A DNA stretch of 64,000 nucleotides from Pseudoduganella rivuli (GCF_009674485.1 NZ_WKJJ01000009.1:186001-250000); one strand, 5' to 3'. Counted from the stretch's first letter, positions 11,066-19,936 are shown. Program-made: numbers and translations. The notes: generated from the sequence alone by a model not told the origin.

Positions 11066-11140
11066 TCAGCGGTTCAGGATGTACATCGTGATTTCAAAGC
11101 CGAAGCGCAGGTCGGTGTATTGAGGTTTGGTCCATTGCAT
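11066..11140 (-). CDS. pqqA: PQQ precursor peptide PqqA
   Basis: This is a 24-residue peptide, MQWTKPQYTDLR then FGFEITMYILNR. Glu16 and Tyr20 are separated by three residues (EITMY) and are the atoms source of PQQ; PqqE cross-links them and proteases release the product. An AGGAGA ribosome site lies 8 nt before the start. It is the first gene of pqqABCDE. No pqqF protease and no obvious PQQ-dependent dehydrogenase lie in this window. Confidence 0.96.
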   Translation of the reverse strand: MQWTKPQYTDLRFGFEITMYILNR

Positions 11141-11171
11141 GATCGTCTCCTAGATTATTGATGGTTGACCG

Positions 11172-11191
11172 GCCGGGACGGATTTCCCGGC
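11172..11191 (-). promoter_or_regulatory. Hairpin in the pqqA leader region
   Basis: GCCGGGA (11172-11178) pairs with TCCCGGC (11185-11191) across a 6-nt loop, 32 bp upstream of pqqA. It lacks a U-run in either direction, so it is not a standard terminator. It may be an mRNA 5' structure or an operator. Nothing else is recognised in the 290-bp gap to ilvE except the -10 noted separately. Confidence 0.35.
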
Positions 11192-11395
11192 GCGTTCCAT
11201 CTAACCTAGGCAACTTGTGTGCCTACCCGCAACCGGCCTGTATACCGGTGTTACATGGCTGCGCACTGCGGCAAAGCGCAACAGGGTGTGCCAATTCGTG
11301 ACACAGCGGGACAATCCGGGACAATTGCACGGAACAATTCGCCCGCAACAGGCATCGCCGGCGATGGCGTTACGTTCAGGGGGCATCAACTTTGA

Positions 11396-11401
11396 TAAAA
11401 T
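11396..11401 (+). promoter_or_regulatory. Possible ilvE -10 element
   Basis: TAAAAT lies 31 bp before the ilvE start at a suitable distance. The -35 is poor and there is no good ribosome site in front of ilvE. The site is therefore tentative. Confidence 0.35.
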
Positions 11402-11431
11402 CGTGGAATTGCCCCTCACTTAGACATATCC

Positions 11432-12526
11432 ATGAGCACTCCAGACCTCCTGATCAAGCCATCCACCACCGCCCTGTCCGCCGCTGAACGCGAAAAACTG
11501 ATGGCGTCGCCAGGCTTTGGCAAACTGTTCACCGACCACATGGTGACCATCGCCTACAAGGATGGCGCGTGGCAGCAAGGCGAAGTGAAGCCATATGGCC
11601 CGCTGACCCTGGCGCCATCGGCGTCGGTGCTGCACTATGGCCAGGCAATCTTCGAAGGTTTCAAGGCTTTCATGCAGCCTGACGGTTCGATCGGCACCTT
11701 CCGTCCGGAAGCCAACGCGGAACGCTTCAACCGCAGCGCGGCCCGCCTGGCGATGCCGGCCCTGCCGGTGGAACTGTTCATGAAGGCCGCCGATGCGCTG
11801 ATCAGCATCGACAAGGGCTGGGTGCCGAAAAACGTGGGCGAGAGCCTGTACCTGCGTCCGTTCATGATCGCCACCGATGCGTTCCTGGGCGTGCGTCCGT
11901 CGAAGGAATACCTGTTCGTCCTGATCGCGTCGCCGGCGGGCGCCTACTTCCCGCAAGGCGTGAAGCCGGTCACCGTGTGGATCAGCGAAGACTACGTGCG
12001 CGCCGCGCCGGGCGGCACGGGCGAAGCCAAGTGCGCAGGCAACTATGCGGCCAGCCTGTTGGCGCAAGCCCAGGCGCAGGATGAAGGCTGCGACCAGGTG
12101 GTGTGGCTGGACGCCGTGCACCGTTCGTACATCGAAGAAATGGGCGGCATGAACCTGTTCTTCGTTTATAACGAAAACGGCAAGCCTGTGATCGTGACGC
12201 CGGAACTGACCGGCACCCTGCTGCCAGGCATCACCCGCCGCAGCCTGCTGCAAGTGGCCAAGGACCTGGGCTACGAATCGCGCGAAGTCAAACTCACGAC
12301 CCAGCAATGGCGCGACGACATCGCCAGCGGCCGCATGACCGAAGTATTCGCCTGCGGCACCGCCGCCGTCATCACGCCGGTCGGCCAAGTGAAAGCCAAA
12401 GGCTTCAACTTCACCATCAACAACGGTGAAAACGGCCCCGTCACGATGGCGCTGCGCGAAGCGCTGCTGGGCCTGCAACACGGCACCGCGCCGGATACGC
12501 ACGGCTGGATGCACAAGGTCTGCTAA
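11432..12526 (+). CDS. ilvE: Branched-chain amino acid aminotransferase
   Basis: This PLP enzyme does the last step of valine, leucine and isoleucine synthesis and the first of their breakdown, using glutamate/2-oxoglutarate. The 364-residue protein is of the longer, BCAT-like type. LHYGQAIFEGFKAF lies at about 67-80 and the PLP lysine is K200 in GTGEAKCAGNY. Conserved EEMGGMNLFFVY and FACGTAAVITPVG follow. The start MSTPDLLIKP fits the family, although no strong Shine-Dalgarno precedes it. The gene is divergent from the pqq operon and ends in an intrinsic terminator. Confidence 0.95.
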   Translation: MSTPDLLIKPSTTALSAAEREKLMASPGFGKLFTDHMVTIAYKDGAWQQGEVKPYGPLTLAPSASVLHYGQAIFEGFKAFMQPDGSIGTFRPEANAERFNRSAARLAMPALPVELFMKAADALISIDKGWVPKNVGESLYLRPFMIATDAFLGVRPSKEYLFVLIASPAGAYFPQGVKPVTVWISEDYVRAAPGGTGEAKCAGNYAASLLAQAQAQDEGCDQVVWLDAVHRSYIEEMGGMNLFFVYNENGKPVIVTPELTGTLLPGITRRSLLQVAKDLGYESREVKLTTQQWRDDIASGRMTEVFACGTAAVITPVGQVKAKGFNFTINNGENGPVTMALREALLGLQHGTAPDTHGWMHKVC

Positions 12527-12546
12527 GTACAGGCTTGCCCCCCTCG

Positions 12547-12582
12547 ATGCCCGGCCGACTGCACGCCCGCCGGGCATTTTTC
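12547..12582 (+). terminator. Intrinsic terminator of ilvE
   Basis: ATGCCCGG (12547-12554) pairs with CCGGGCAT (12570-12577), followed by TTTTT. It lies 20 bp after the ilvE stop. Confidence 0.85.
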
Positions 12583-12671
12583 ATTATAGATACAACAACA
12601 GTGATCTAAAAATATAGACAAATTGTATATGTTAGTGTCAAATGGCAACTATTGCATTTATTCAATTTGTT

Positions 12672-13382
12672 ATGAAAAAAACTCTCTCTACCGCCGCCAT
12701 CGCCATCGCCGCCAGCTTTGGCATTGCCAGCACCACACACGCCGAACCACTTCGGTATGACTATACGGCGACGCTCACTTCCATCCGCGAACAGTCGTCG
12801 CAAGTTACCTTTATCGATGCTGTCAACATCCTCGGCCACGACATCGCCAATGGCGCCAAAGTGACCGGCCGTATGAGCTATGATTCGGCGACGCCGCGCA
12901 CGCCGTTCCCCGACTATGAAATCCCGGGACAGTTGCATCGGTATGAATATGGTGTGCAGTCCAATACCATCACCGCCGATTTTGAAGGCGGCCTGTCGTT
13001 CCAGAGTGGCTTCTGGCCAAATACATCGTTGTCCGGTACCTCTATCCTGGTCGCGAACAATTGGTTTGGCGACATGTTCGAACTGCTGGGCCTTGCATTC
13101 GGCGCCGATGGCTCCAATCAGTCTGTCGGATTAACCCTGCAGGATCCTACCCAGATGGCGTTCGACACCACCGATTTACCGTCGCTGCCGGACCTCGGCG
13201 CATTCCGGAACACATTATTCCGTTATACCTACACGGACGCTGACCGGCAAATGACGTACACACTGGACGGTGAAATCACCTCGCTGACCGCCATTCCGGA
13301 ACCAGCATCGGCGCTGCTGATGCTGTCTGGCCTGGGTATGCTGGCGGCAGTGCGCCGCCGCAAGACGGCCGGCGCCAAATAA
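12672..13382 (+). CDS. PEP-CTERM sorting domain protein
   Basis: This is a 236-residue exported protein. The N-terminus is a signal peptide (MKKTLSTAAIAIAASFGIAS, cut near THAEP). The C-terminus is a PEP-CTERM signal: IPEPASALLMLSGLGML followed by a basic tail (VRRRK). Such proteins are processed by an exosortase and are often linked to exopolysaccharide or biofilm matrix. The central ~180 residues are a beta-rich domain with no recognised catalytic motif. The start at 12672 is chosen because it begins the signal peptide; an in-frame ATG at 12642 would add an atypical hydrophobic lead. No exosortase gene is in the window. The upstream 90 bp are AT-rich. Confidence 0.9.
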   Translation: MKKTLSTAAIAIAASFGIASTTHAEPLRYDYTATLTSIREQSSQVTFIDAVNILGHDIANGAKVTGRMSYDSATPRTPFPDYEIPGQLHRYEYGVQSNTITADFEGGLSFQSGFWPNTSLSGTSILVANNWFGDMFELLGLAFGADGSNQSVGLTLQDPTQMAFDTTDLPSLPDLGAFRNTLFRYTYTDADRQMTYTLDGEITSLTAIPEPASALLMLSGLGMLAAVRRRKTAGAK

Positions 13383-13394
13383 CAAGGGTGTTCC

Positions 13395-13416
13395 AGCCGG
13401 GTGCCCCTGCCCGGCT
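13395..13416 (+). terminator. Hairpin between convergent genes
   Basis: AGCCGGG (13395-13401) pairs with CCCGGCT (13410-13416) across an 8-nt loop. It lies between the PEP-CTERM gene and the convergent cyclotransferase gene and touches the latter's stop codon. A pyrimidine-rich stretch (ACTTCTTCTTC) follows on the plus strand, so it could end transcription of the PEP-CTERM gene. Confidence 0.45.
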
Positions 13417-14189
13417 TACTTCTTCTTCACTTCAATCTCGAAGATCTTCGGCCACAGCTTGCCCGTCACGAACAACCGGTGCGCCTTGCTGTCGTACGCA
13501 ATGCCGTTCAACACGTTGTCGCTCCCCGGCACGATGTTGGCCTGCCCCGCCAGGCCGGACAGATCGATCCACCCCACCACCCGCCCGCTGAACGGGTCGA
13601 TGCGGGCGATGCGGTCGGTTTGCCAGATGTTCGCGTAGATTTCGCCTTCCACCCATTCCAGTTCATTGATCTGGTCCAGCGGCACGCCATCGGCCGTGAC
13701 ACGGATGCGGCGCGTCTGGCCCAGGGTTTTACCGTCCAGCACGCGGATGTACGGTGTACCATCGCTCATGTACAAGCGTTCGCCATCGGTGGTCAGCGCC
13801 CAGCCTTCGCCCGGATAATTGAAAGTCTGCTTCAGCGCGAAGGTTTTCGCATCGAAGATGAAACCGGTCTGCGAGGTCCACGTCAGCGCCACGATGTCGC
13901 CGCCCATGGGCGCAATGCCTTCGCCGAAATACTGTTGCGGGATATCGCGCTTTTGCAGCACCTTGCCCGACTCCAGATCCACGCGCCGCACCGACGAACG
14001 GCCATTCAGGCCGGTGCTCTCGTACAGGAAACCATCCTGGAAAAACAAGCCTTGCGTGAAGGCGCCGGCATCATGCGGATACGACTTCTTTACCGTGTAG
14101 CCATACACCGGCACCGCCGACTGCGCGTGCGCTGCCATCACCGTTGCCAGTCCCATCGCGGCGGCACGCATCATATTAAGCTTCAACAT
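13416..14189 (-). CDS. Glutaminyl-peptide cyclotransferase (plant-type, beta-propeller)
   Basis: Members of this family convert N-terminal glutamine of peptides to pyroglutamate and form a five-bladed beta-propeller. The 257-residue product has a signal peptide (ending AAHAQS), so it should act in the periplasm. Family landmarks are HDAGAFTQGLFFQDGFLYESTG, YFGEGIAPMGGDIVALTW, INELEWVEGEIYANIWQTD, and a closing NGIAYDSKAHRLFVTGK. The ATG overlaps the ruvB stop by one base (TAATG), so it is translationally coupled to ruvB, an unusual partner. Substrates in this organism are unknown. Confidence 0.9.
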   Translation of the reverse strand: MLKLNMMRAAAMGLATVMAAHAQSAVPVYGYTVKKSYPHDAGAFTQGLFFQDGFLYESTGLNGRSSVRRVDLESGKVLQKRDIPQQYFGEGIAPMGGDIVALTWTSQTGFIFDAKTFALKQTFNYPGEGWALTTDGERLYMSDGTPYIRVLDGKTLGQTRRIRVTADGVPLDQINELEWVEGEIYANIWQTDRIARIDPFSGRVVGWIDLSGLAGQANIVPGSDNVLNGIAYDSKAHRLFVTGKLWPKIFEIEVKKK

Positions 14190-15247
14190 TAAAGGTCATC
14201 CCACAATTCTCCGTTCGGATTGGTGCGTGGCGGCGTGACGCCGAAGTGCTTATAGGCCGCCGGCGTGGCCACGCGGCCGCGCGGCGTGCGCTGCAAATAG
14301 CCTTGCTGGATCAGGTATGGTTCCAGCACGTCTTCAATGGTGTCGGCGGCTTCGCCGATCGCGGCCGACAGGTTGCCCACGCCGACCGGCCCGCCGCCGA
14401 ATTTATACAGCACGGCTTCCAGCAGCTTGCGGTCCATGACGTCGAAGCCCACGGTGTCGACGTCGAGCATGACCAGCGCGTCGGCCGCGATTTGCTGCGT
14501 GATGTCGCCATTGCCCTTCACTTCCGCGAAGTCGCGCACGCGGCGCAGCAGTCGGTTAGCGATACGGGGCGTGCCGCGCGCACGGCGGGCGATTTCCGCC
14601 GCCCCTTCCGGCGCAATCGATGCTTTCAGCAACGCGGCGCTGCGCGTGACGATCCTGGTCAGTTCCGGCACCGTGTAAAACTCCAGCCGCGCCACGATGC
14701 CGAAGCGGTCGCGCAGCGGATTGGTCAGCATGCCGGCGCGGGTCGTTGCCCCCACCAGCGTGAACGGCTGCAAATCCAGCTTCACGGAACGCGCCGCCGG
14801 GCCTTCGCCGATCATGATGTCGATCTGGTAGTCTTCCAGCGCCGGATACAGGATTTCCTCGACCACGGGCGACAGGCGGTGGATTTCATCGATGAACAGC
14901 ACATCGTTGGCTTCCAGGTTGGTCAGCAGCGCGGCCAGGTCGCCGGGGCGCTCCAGCACCGGGCCGGACGTTTGCCGCAGATTCACACCCATTTCGCGCG
15001 CAATGATGTTGGCCAACGTGGTCTTGCCCAGGCCCGGAGGGCCGAACAGCAACGTGTGGTCCAGCGCTTCCTGGCGCTTGCGGGCGGCGGTAATGAAGAT
15101 TTCCAGCTGGTCGCGGATTTTCGACTGGCCGACGTATTCGTCCAGCAGCTTGGGGCGCAGCGCGCGTTCGATGGCTTCCTCGTTGGGCGACGAAGGGGCC
15201 GCATCGATGATGCGCTGTTCGGTGAAATGGTCGGTTTGAATGCTCAT
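14189..15247 (-). CDS. ruvB: Holliday junction branch migration helicase RuvB
   Basis: RuvB is the hexameric AAA+ motor that drives branch migration with RuvA in recombination repair. The 352-residue protein has Walker A GPPGLGKT (69-76), Walker [12 protein letters not shown] (about 115-124), sensor motif [10 protein letters not shown], and a winged-helix C-terminus ([12 protein letters not shown]). It lies 54 nt downstream of ruvA in the order ruvC-ruvA-ruvB. The downstream cyclotransferase gene overlaps its stop. Confidence 0.98.
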   Translation of the reverse strand: MSIQTDHFTEQRIIDAAPSSPNEEAIERALRPKLLDEYVGQSKIRDQLEIFITAARKRQEALDHTLLFGPPGLGKTTLANIIAREMGVNLRQTSGPVLERPGDLAALLTNLEANDVLFIDEIHRLSPVVEEILYPALEDYQIDIMIGEGPAARSVKLDLQPFTLVGATTRAGMLTNPLRDRFGIVARLEFYTVPELTRIVTRSAALLKASIAPEGAAEIARRARGTPRIANRLLRRVRDFAEVKGNGDITQQIAADALVMLDVDTVGFDVMDRKLLEAVLYKFGGGPVGVGNLSAAIGEAADTIEDVLEPYLIQQGYLQRTPRGRVATPAAYKHFGVTPPRTNPNGELWDDL

Positions 15248-15301
15248 GCTTCGGTGATCCGGGTGGGGCCTGCTTCTCCGCCAACGCGCGGATGACGATG
15301 A

Positions 15302-15883
15302 TTATCCTTTGGACAGCGCCTTCAGCGCCAGCTTGATGCCGTCCGAAACGCCGGCATCGGCCGGCACCTTCTTCAGGGCCAGCAATGCTTCCTTGTCAGA
15401 ATACCCCAATGCCAGCAGCGCGTTGAGGATGTCGGTTTGCGCATCGGGCGCCGCGTGCACGCCGCCGGTGGCGCCGATGTCCGCGCCCAGTTTTCCCTTC
15501 AATTCCAGCAACAGGCGTTCCGCCGTCTTCTTGCCGATGCCGGGGACTTTCACCAGGCGGCCCGATTCCTGCAACGTGACCGCCTGCGACAGATCCGCAA
15601 TCGACATGCCGGACAGGATCGACAGCGCCGTGCGGGCGCCGACGCCGGAAATCTTGATCAACTGGCGGAACACGGCCCGTTCTTCCGCATTACCAAAGCC
15701 GAACAGCAAATGCGCATCTTCGCGGATCGCCTGGTGCGTGAACAGCACGACTTTTTCGCCCACGCCGGGCAAGTTGTAGAACGTGCTCATCGGCACATCG
15801 ACTTCATAGCCGACGCCAGCAACGTCGACCAGCAATTGCGGCGGATTTTTTTCAAGCAGGATGCCGGAGAGACGCCCGATCAT
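15302..15883 (-). CDS. ruvA: Holliday junction branch migration protein RuvA
   Basis: RuvA binds four-way DNA junctions as a tetramer and loads RuvB. The 193-residue protein has the OB-fold N-terminus ([20 protein letters not shown]) and two helix-hairpin-helix motifs ([13 protein letters not shown] and [13 protein letters not shown]). The C-terminal RuvB-contacting domain contains [19 protein letters not shown]. The ATG at 15883 is preferred over an upstream TTG because it gives the conserved MIGRL start. It lies 23 nt after ruvC. Confidence 0.97.
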   Translation of the reverse strand: MIGRLSGILLEKNPPQLLVDVAGVGYEVDVPMSTFYNLPGVGEKVVLFTHQAIREDAHLLFGFGNAEERAVFRQLIKISGVGARTALSILSGMSIADLSQAVTLQESGRLVKVPGIGKKTAERLLLELKGKLGADIGATGGVHAAPDAQTDILNALLALGYSDKEALLALKKVPADAGVSDGIKLALKALSKG

Positions 15884-15906
15884 AATGTCTTTCAATAAAA
15901 GTGAGT

Positions 15907-16578
15907 TCAGCCGACCAGCCGGCCGCGCCGCATGCGCAGCGCACCGAGGTCGATGGCCGTGGCGGAGGATGTGGCGCCGCGCACCGTGCGCTTGGCGGCC
16001 ACCGGCACGACCGGGTCATTGGCGATGCCGGCCGCCACCGCGCGCAAGCTGCGCCGCGCTGGCTTCGATCCCTGCAGGATTTGCAGCGCCTGCGCCGCGC
16101 CCGCAATCGCCACCATGTCCAGGCTGTGCGCATGGCAAATTGCCACGCCCAGCGCATCGGCCGCATCGGTGCCGGGCAAGCCGGGCAATGCCAGCAGGCG
16201 CGCCACCATGTCCTGCACCTGTTCCTTGGCGGCGCGGCCGGTGCCGACCACGGCTTGTTTCAATTGGGTGGGAGAATATTCCGCGACCGGCAAGCCATGG
16301 CTGACCAGCGCGCAGATGGCGGCGCCTCGCGCCTGTCCCAGCAACAGCGTCGATTGCGGGTTGACGTTGACGAACACTTTTTCGATGGCCGCGCAGTCCG
16401 GCTTGTAGGTGGCGGCAACTTCCGCCACGCCGTCCAGGATGACCTTCAAACGCGCAGGCAATTCCCCTTCGCCACTCTTGATGGTGCCCGAAGCGATGTA
16501 GCGCAATTTGTGGCCGTGCTTGTGGATGACGCCAAAGCCGGTGGTGCGCAAACCGGGGTCGATGCCGAGAATAATCAT
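15907..16578 (-). CDS. ruvC: Crossover junction endonuclease RuvC, longer than usual
   Basis: RuvC cuts Holliday junctions symmetrically. The four catalytic carboxylates are at exactly the E. coli positions: D7 (GIDPG), E66 (AAIEKVF), D138 and D141 (GTDAADAL). The protein is 223 residues, about 40-50 longer than the common 170-185. The extra length lies between ICHAHSLD (about 154) and the conserved C-terminal MRRGRLVG, in an Ala/Arg-rich stretch. The start MIILGIDPG is chosen on homology; it sits in an inverted repeat without a clear Shine-Dalgarno. An ATG 27 bp upstream (MNHPGYNPG) is an alternative. Confidence 0.94.
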   Translation of the reverse strand: MIILGIDPGLRTTGFGVIHKHGHKLRYIASGTIKSGEGELPARLKVILDGVAEVAATYKPDCAAIEKVFVNVNPQSTLLLGQARGAAICALVSHGLPVAEYSPTQLKQAVVGTGRAAKEQVQDMVARLLALPGLPGTDAADALGVAICHAHSLDMVAIAGAAQALQILQGSKPARRSLRAVAAGIANDPVVPVAAKRTVRGATSSATAIDLGALRMRRGRLVG

Positions 16579-16602
16579 CCCCGGATTGTACCCGGGATGA
16601 TT
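16573..16602 (-). promoter_or_regulatory. Inverted repeat over the ruvC start codon
   Basis: AATCATCCC (16573-16581) and GGGATGATT (16594-16602) are perfect 9-bp arms around a 12-nt loop. The ruvC ATG (16578-16576) lies inside one arm. In mRNA this would bury the start codon. The structure is seen; regulation is inference. Confidence 0.4.
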
Positions 16603-16622
16603 CATAGCTGTATATAAAAACA

Positions 16623-16724
16623 GTAGGGCGGTTTCCGAAGGAAGCCGCCATGCATGCCATCCAGTGCTGCATCAGCTGGCAACGGTGCACGCATGGCGGC
16701 TTGGCTTGCGCAAAACCGCCCTAC
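16623..16724. repeat. Nested palindromic repeat element, purH-ruvC spacer
   Basis: A 102-bp element has perfect 12-bp outer arms GTAGGGCGGTTT (16623-16634) and AAACCGCCCTAC (16713-16724). It also has perfect 12-bp inner arms AAGCCGCCATGC (16642-16653) and GCATGGCGGCTT (16691-16702). The layout resembles REP/MITE-like dispersed intergenic palindromes. Only this copy was noticed in the window. As RNA it would form a long hairpin between the purH and ruvC coding regions. Confidence 0.7.
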
Positions 16725-16748
16725 AGGAGCAGACGCTCCGGGTACTGA

Positions 16749-18335
16749 TTAGTGACGGAAGTGACGGGTGCCCGTGTACAGCATCACCACGCCGCGCTCG
16801 TCGGCCGCATCGATGACTTCCTGGTCGCGCATCGAGCCGCCCGGCTGGATCACGCAGGTGGCGCCGGCATCGACCACCACGTCCAGGCCGTCGCGGAACG
16901 GGAAGAAGGCATCCGACGCCACGGCGGAACCCGCCAGGGTCAGGCCGGCGTTCTGCGCCTTGATGGAAGCGATGCGGGCCGAGTCGATACGGCTCATCTG
17001 GCCGGCGCCCACGCCCAAGGTCATGTTATTGCCGCAAAAGACGATCGCGTTCGACTTCACGTACTTGGCCACGCGCCAGGCAAACATCAGGTCTTGCAAC
17101 TGCTGCGGCGTCGGCTGCAGCTTGGTCACGACTTTCAGGTCGGCCAGCAACACGTTTTTCGCGTCGGCCGATTGCACCAGCAGACCGCCGCCCACGCGCT
17201 TGAAATCCATGCCGTTGACGCCGTCGCCCAATGGGATTTCCAGCAGGCGGACGTTTTGCTTGGCCGACAGGATTTGTTTCGCTTCAGCGGAGAACGATGG
17301 CGCGATCAGCACTTCGACGAACAGTTTCGCCAGTTCGGTGGCGGCGGCAGCGTCCACTTCCACGTTGAAGGCAATGATGCCGCCGAAAGCGGAGGTCGGA
17401 TCCGTTTGCAGTGCGCGCTTGTACGCGTCGGCAGCGTTGACGCCCAGCGCCACGCCGCACGGGTTGGCGTGCTTGATGATGACGCAGGCGGCAGGCTGGT
17501 CGAAACCGCCCATGGATTTCACGCATTCCCATGCGGCATCCGCGTCAGCGATATTGTTGAACGACAGTTCCTTGCCTTGCAGCTGGCGGTAGTTGGCCAG
17601 CGCGCCTTTCACCGGCGCCAGGTCGCGGTAGAACGCAGCGGACTGGTGCGGGTTTTCGCCGTAGCGCATGTCCTGCACTTTTTCAAAGTGCACGTTCAGG
17701 GTTTGCGGGTAGGACGAACGGGTCGCGTGCGAACGGTCCGGGCCCAGGCTGGACAGGTAGTTGGCGATGGCGCCGTCGTATTGTGCCGTGTGGGCATACA
17801 CTTTTTTCGCCAGCATGAAACGGGTTTCGTAGCTGACGTAGCCAGGCGCATTGTCCGTGGTCTTCATTTCCGCCAGCACCACGCCATAGTCGGACGGGTC
17901 GCAGATCACCACCACGTCCTTGTGGTTCTTAGCCGACGAACGCAGCATGGCCGGGCCGCCGATATCGATGTTCTCGATCGCGTCATCCAAGGTGCAGGTA
18001 TCTTTCGCCACCGTTGCCTGGAACGGGTACAGGTTCACCACCACCATGTCGATGGTCGGGATGTTGTGCTCTTCCAGCTTGGCCATGTGCTCCGGGAAGT
18101 CGCGGCGCGCCAGGATGCCGCCGTGCACCTTCGGGTGCAGCGTCTTCACGCGGCCATCCAGCATTTCCGGGAAACCGGTGTAATCGGCAACTTCGGTCAC
18201 TGGCACGCCGTTATCGGCCAGCAGCTTGGCGGTGCCGCCGGTGGACAGGATATTGACGCCCATGGCGGACAGGGCGCGGGCAAAGTCCAGTACGCCGGTT
18301 TTATCGGATACGGAAATGAGAGCTTGTTTGATCAT
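16749..18335 (-). CDS. purH: Bifunctional AICAR transformylase / IMP cyclohydrolase
   Basis: PurH performs the last two steps of IMP synthesis. The 528-residue protein has the cyclohydrolase domain first ([48 protein letters not shown]). The transformylase domain follows, with its catalytic KHANPCG at about 273-279, and the protein ends [14 protein letters not shown]. The start MIKQALIS is the family start; an upstream in-frame extension is ignored. It is third in the conserved dusB-fis-purH order, 105 nt after fis. Confidence 0.98.
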   Translation of the reverse strand: MIKQALISVSDKTGVLDFARALSAMGVNILSTGGTAKLLADNGVPVTEVADYTGFPEMLDGRVKTLHPKVHGGILARRDFPEHMAKLEEHNIPTIDMVVVNLYPFQATVAKDTCTLDDAIENIDIGGPAMLRSSAKNHKDVVVICDPSDYGVVLAEMKTTDNAPGYVSYETRFMLAKKVYAHTAQYDGAIANYLSSLGPDRSHATRSSYPQTLNVHFEKVQDMRYGENPHQSAAFYRDLAPVKGALANYRQLQGKELSFNNIADADAAWECVKSMGGFDQPAACVIIKHANPCGVALGVNAADAYKRALQTDPTSAFGGIIAFNVEVDAAAATELAKLFVEVLIAPSFSAEAKQILSAKQNVRLLEIPLGDGVNGMDFKRVGGGLLVQSADAKNVLLADLKVVTKLQPTPQQLQDLMFAWRVAKYVKSNAIVFCGNNMTLGVGAGQMSRIDSARIASIKAQNAGLTLAGSAVASDAFFPFRDGLDVVVDAGATCVIQPGGSMRDQEVIDAADERGVVMLYTGTRHFRH

Positions 18336-18440
18336 GGCTGTGGCTAGGTTGTTGAGTATTCTGGGAGACACGTTCGTGTAGCAGATCTCGGCAACATGGC
18401 CGGGTCACAGCCATGCAAGCCGGGACGTCAGGGGGGCCGT

Positions 18441-18674
18441 TTACAGCAGGCCGTGTTCCTGCAATTTCTTGCGCAAAGTATTGCGGTTGATGCCCAGCAT
18501 CTGGGCGGCATGCGACTGGTTGCCGTCGGCACGCGTCATGACGACTTCGAGGATGGGTTTTTCCACGGTCAGCACGACCATGTCGTATACATTGGAAGCC
18601 TTTTGTTCGCCCAGGTCATTGAAGTAATCTTCGAGGCTTTTCTGGACGACTTCCTGGATGCTTTCTTTGCTCAT
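18441..18674 (-). CDS. fis: Nucleoid-associated regulator Fis
   Basis: Fis is a DNA-bending protein controlling rRNA, recombination and many promoters. The 77-residue protein is the short beta-proteobacterial form. A beta-hairpin/dimer region is followed by the C-terminal helix-turn-helix: GNQSHAAQMLGINRNTLRKKL. An AAGAAG ribosome site precedes the start. The dusB-fis pairing is the classic bacterial arrangement and implies co-transcription, with 65 nt between the genes. Confidence 0.97.
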   Translation of the reverse strand: MSKESIQEVVQKSLEDYFNDLGEQKASNVYDMVVLTVEKPILEVVMTRADGNQSHAAQMLGINRNTLRKKLQEHGLL

Positions 18675-18739
18675 ATTCTTATCTTCTTGCTAAATGTTCT
18701 GCCAACTGGGCGCAGTCATAGTCACTATTCATGCAACTA

Positions 18740-19756
18740 TCAAGCTGCCAGCATTTGTTCGGCGAGGCGGTATTGTAACCGTTCGCCGTACTTCAATTGC
18801 GATTCAAAAAATTCGTTGACTGCGAGCAACTGCTCGTCCGTCGATTCCATGCGGTTCATGCGCTGGCGGAATTCCTCGCCACCGGCCAGGTCTTGCACGT
18901 ACCAGCCGATGTGCTTGCGCGCCGTGCGCACGCCCAGGTATTCGCCATAAAACTGGTAGTGCGCCTGTAAGTGTTCATCCATCAGGTGGCGTACTTCTTC
19001 GACCATCGGCGGCGGCAAATGTTCCCCGGTGCGCAAAAAATGATCGATTTCGCGGAAGATCCACGGGCGGCCCTGGGCGGCGCGGCCGATCATGATGGCG
19101 TCCGCCTTGGTTTTCTCCAGCACGAACCGGGCTTTTTCCGGCGTCGTGATATCGCCATTGGCCACCAGCGGGATCTTCACCGACGCTTTCACGGCGGCAA
19201 TCGTGTCATATTCCGCGTCGCCCTTGTAGCCGTCCGCGCGCGTGCGGCCGTGCAAGGTCAGCATTTGTATACCGGCTTGCTCGGCGATGCGGGCAATGCG
19301 CAGCGCATTCTTGTTTTCCCGGTCCCAGCCGGTGCGGAATTTCAGCGTGACAGGCACATCCACCGCGCGCACCACCGCATTGACGATGCGCTCGACCAGG
19401 TCTTCGTGCTGCAGCAGTGCGGAACCGCACCAGTTGTTGCACACCTTTTTCACGGGGCAGCCCATGTTGATGTCGATGATCTGCGCGCCCTTGTCGACGT
19501 TGAATTTGGCGCAGTCAGCCAGGTCTTGCGGATCGGCGCCCGCAATTTGCACGGCTTTCGGCTCCATCTCGCCAGCATGGTCGATACGGCGCGAACTTTT
19601 TTCACTGGCCCACAGGCGCGGGTTGGACGCTGCCATCTCCGACACGGCGTAGCCGGCGCCCAACTGCTTGCACAGTTGCCGGAATGGCCGGTCTGTCACG
19701 CCCGCCATGGGGGCGACAAAGACGTTATTGCGGAGGATATGCGGACCGATCTGCAC
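18740..19756 (-). CDS. dusB: tRNA-dihydrouridine synthase B
   Basis: DusB reduces specific uridines in the tRNA D-loop using FMN and NADPH. The 338-residue TIM-barrel protein shows VAPMAGVTDRPFR, SEMAASNPRLW, the active-site segment INMGCPVKKV (Cys100), LHGRTRADGYKG and GRAAQGRPWIF. The start codon is GTG at 19756, since no suitable ATG lies in frame nearby. It heads the dusB-fis-purH operon. Confidence 0.96.
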   Translation of the reverse strand: MQIGPHILRNNVFVAPMAGVTDRPFRQLCKQLGAGYAVSEMAASNPRLWASEKSSRRIDHAGEMEPKAVQIAGADPQDLADCAKFNVDKGAQIIDINMGCPVKKVCNNWCGSALLQHEDLVERIVNAVVRAVDVPVTLKFRTGWDRENKNALRIARIAEQAGIQMLTLHGRTRADGYKGDAEYDTIAAVKASVKIPLVANGDITTPEKARFVLEKTKADAIMIGRAAQGRPWIFREIDHFLRTGEHLPPPMVEEVRHLMDEHLQAHYQFYGEYLGVRTARKHIGWYVQDLAGGEEFRQRMNRMESTDEQLLAVNEFFESQLKYGERLQYRLAEQMLAA

Positions 19757-19885
19757 CGTGTATGCCTGTTTCTCGAATGGGGAAGCCGGCTATTTTAACC
19801 GAACAGCTGCTCAATTAATAAGCACAATTTTGTATTGTTCGATTGTTTGTGCAGCATAAACGTTATGACACAGATTTTCCGTGCA

Positions 19886-19926
19886 GAAATGACAACGGCG
19901 GCACGGGGTGCCGCCGTTGTCATTTC
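19886..19926 (-). terminator. Perfect 19-bp hairpin after the minus-strand operon
   Basis: The 19-nt arms 19886-19904 and 19908-19926 are exact reverse complements around a 3-nt loop (GGG on the plus strand). The core is AATGACAACGGCGGCAC. It begins 10 bp after the phosphatase gene stop. The run of U is short (ATTTC), but the very stable stem makes a terminator likely. It could also block antisense transcription from the plus strand. Confidence 0.7.
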
Positions 19927-19936
19927 CAACATGAAT

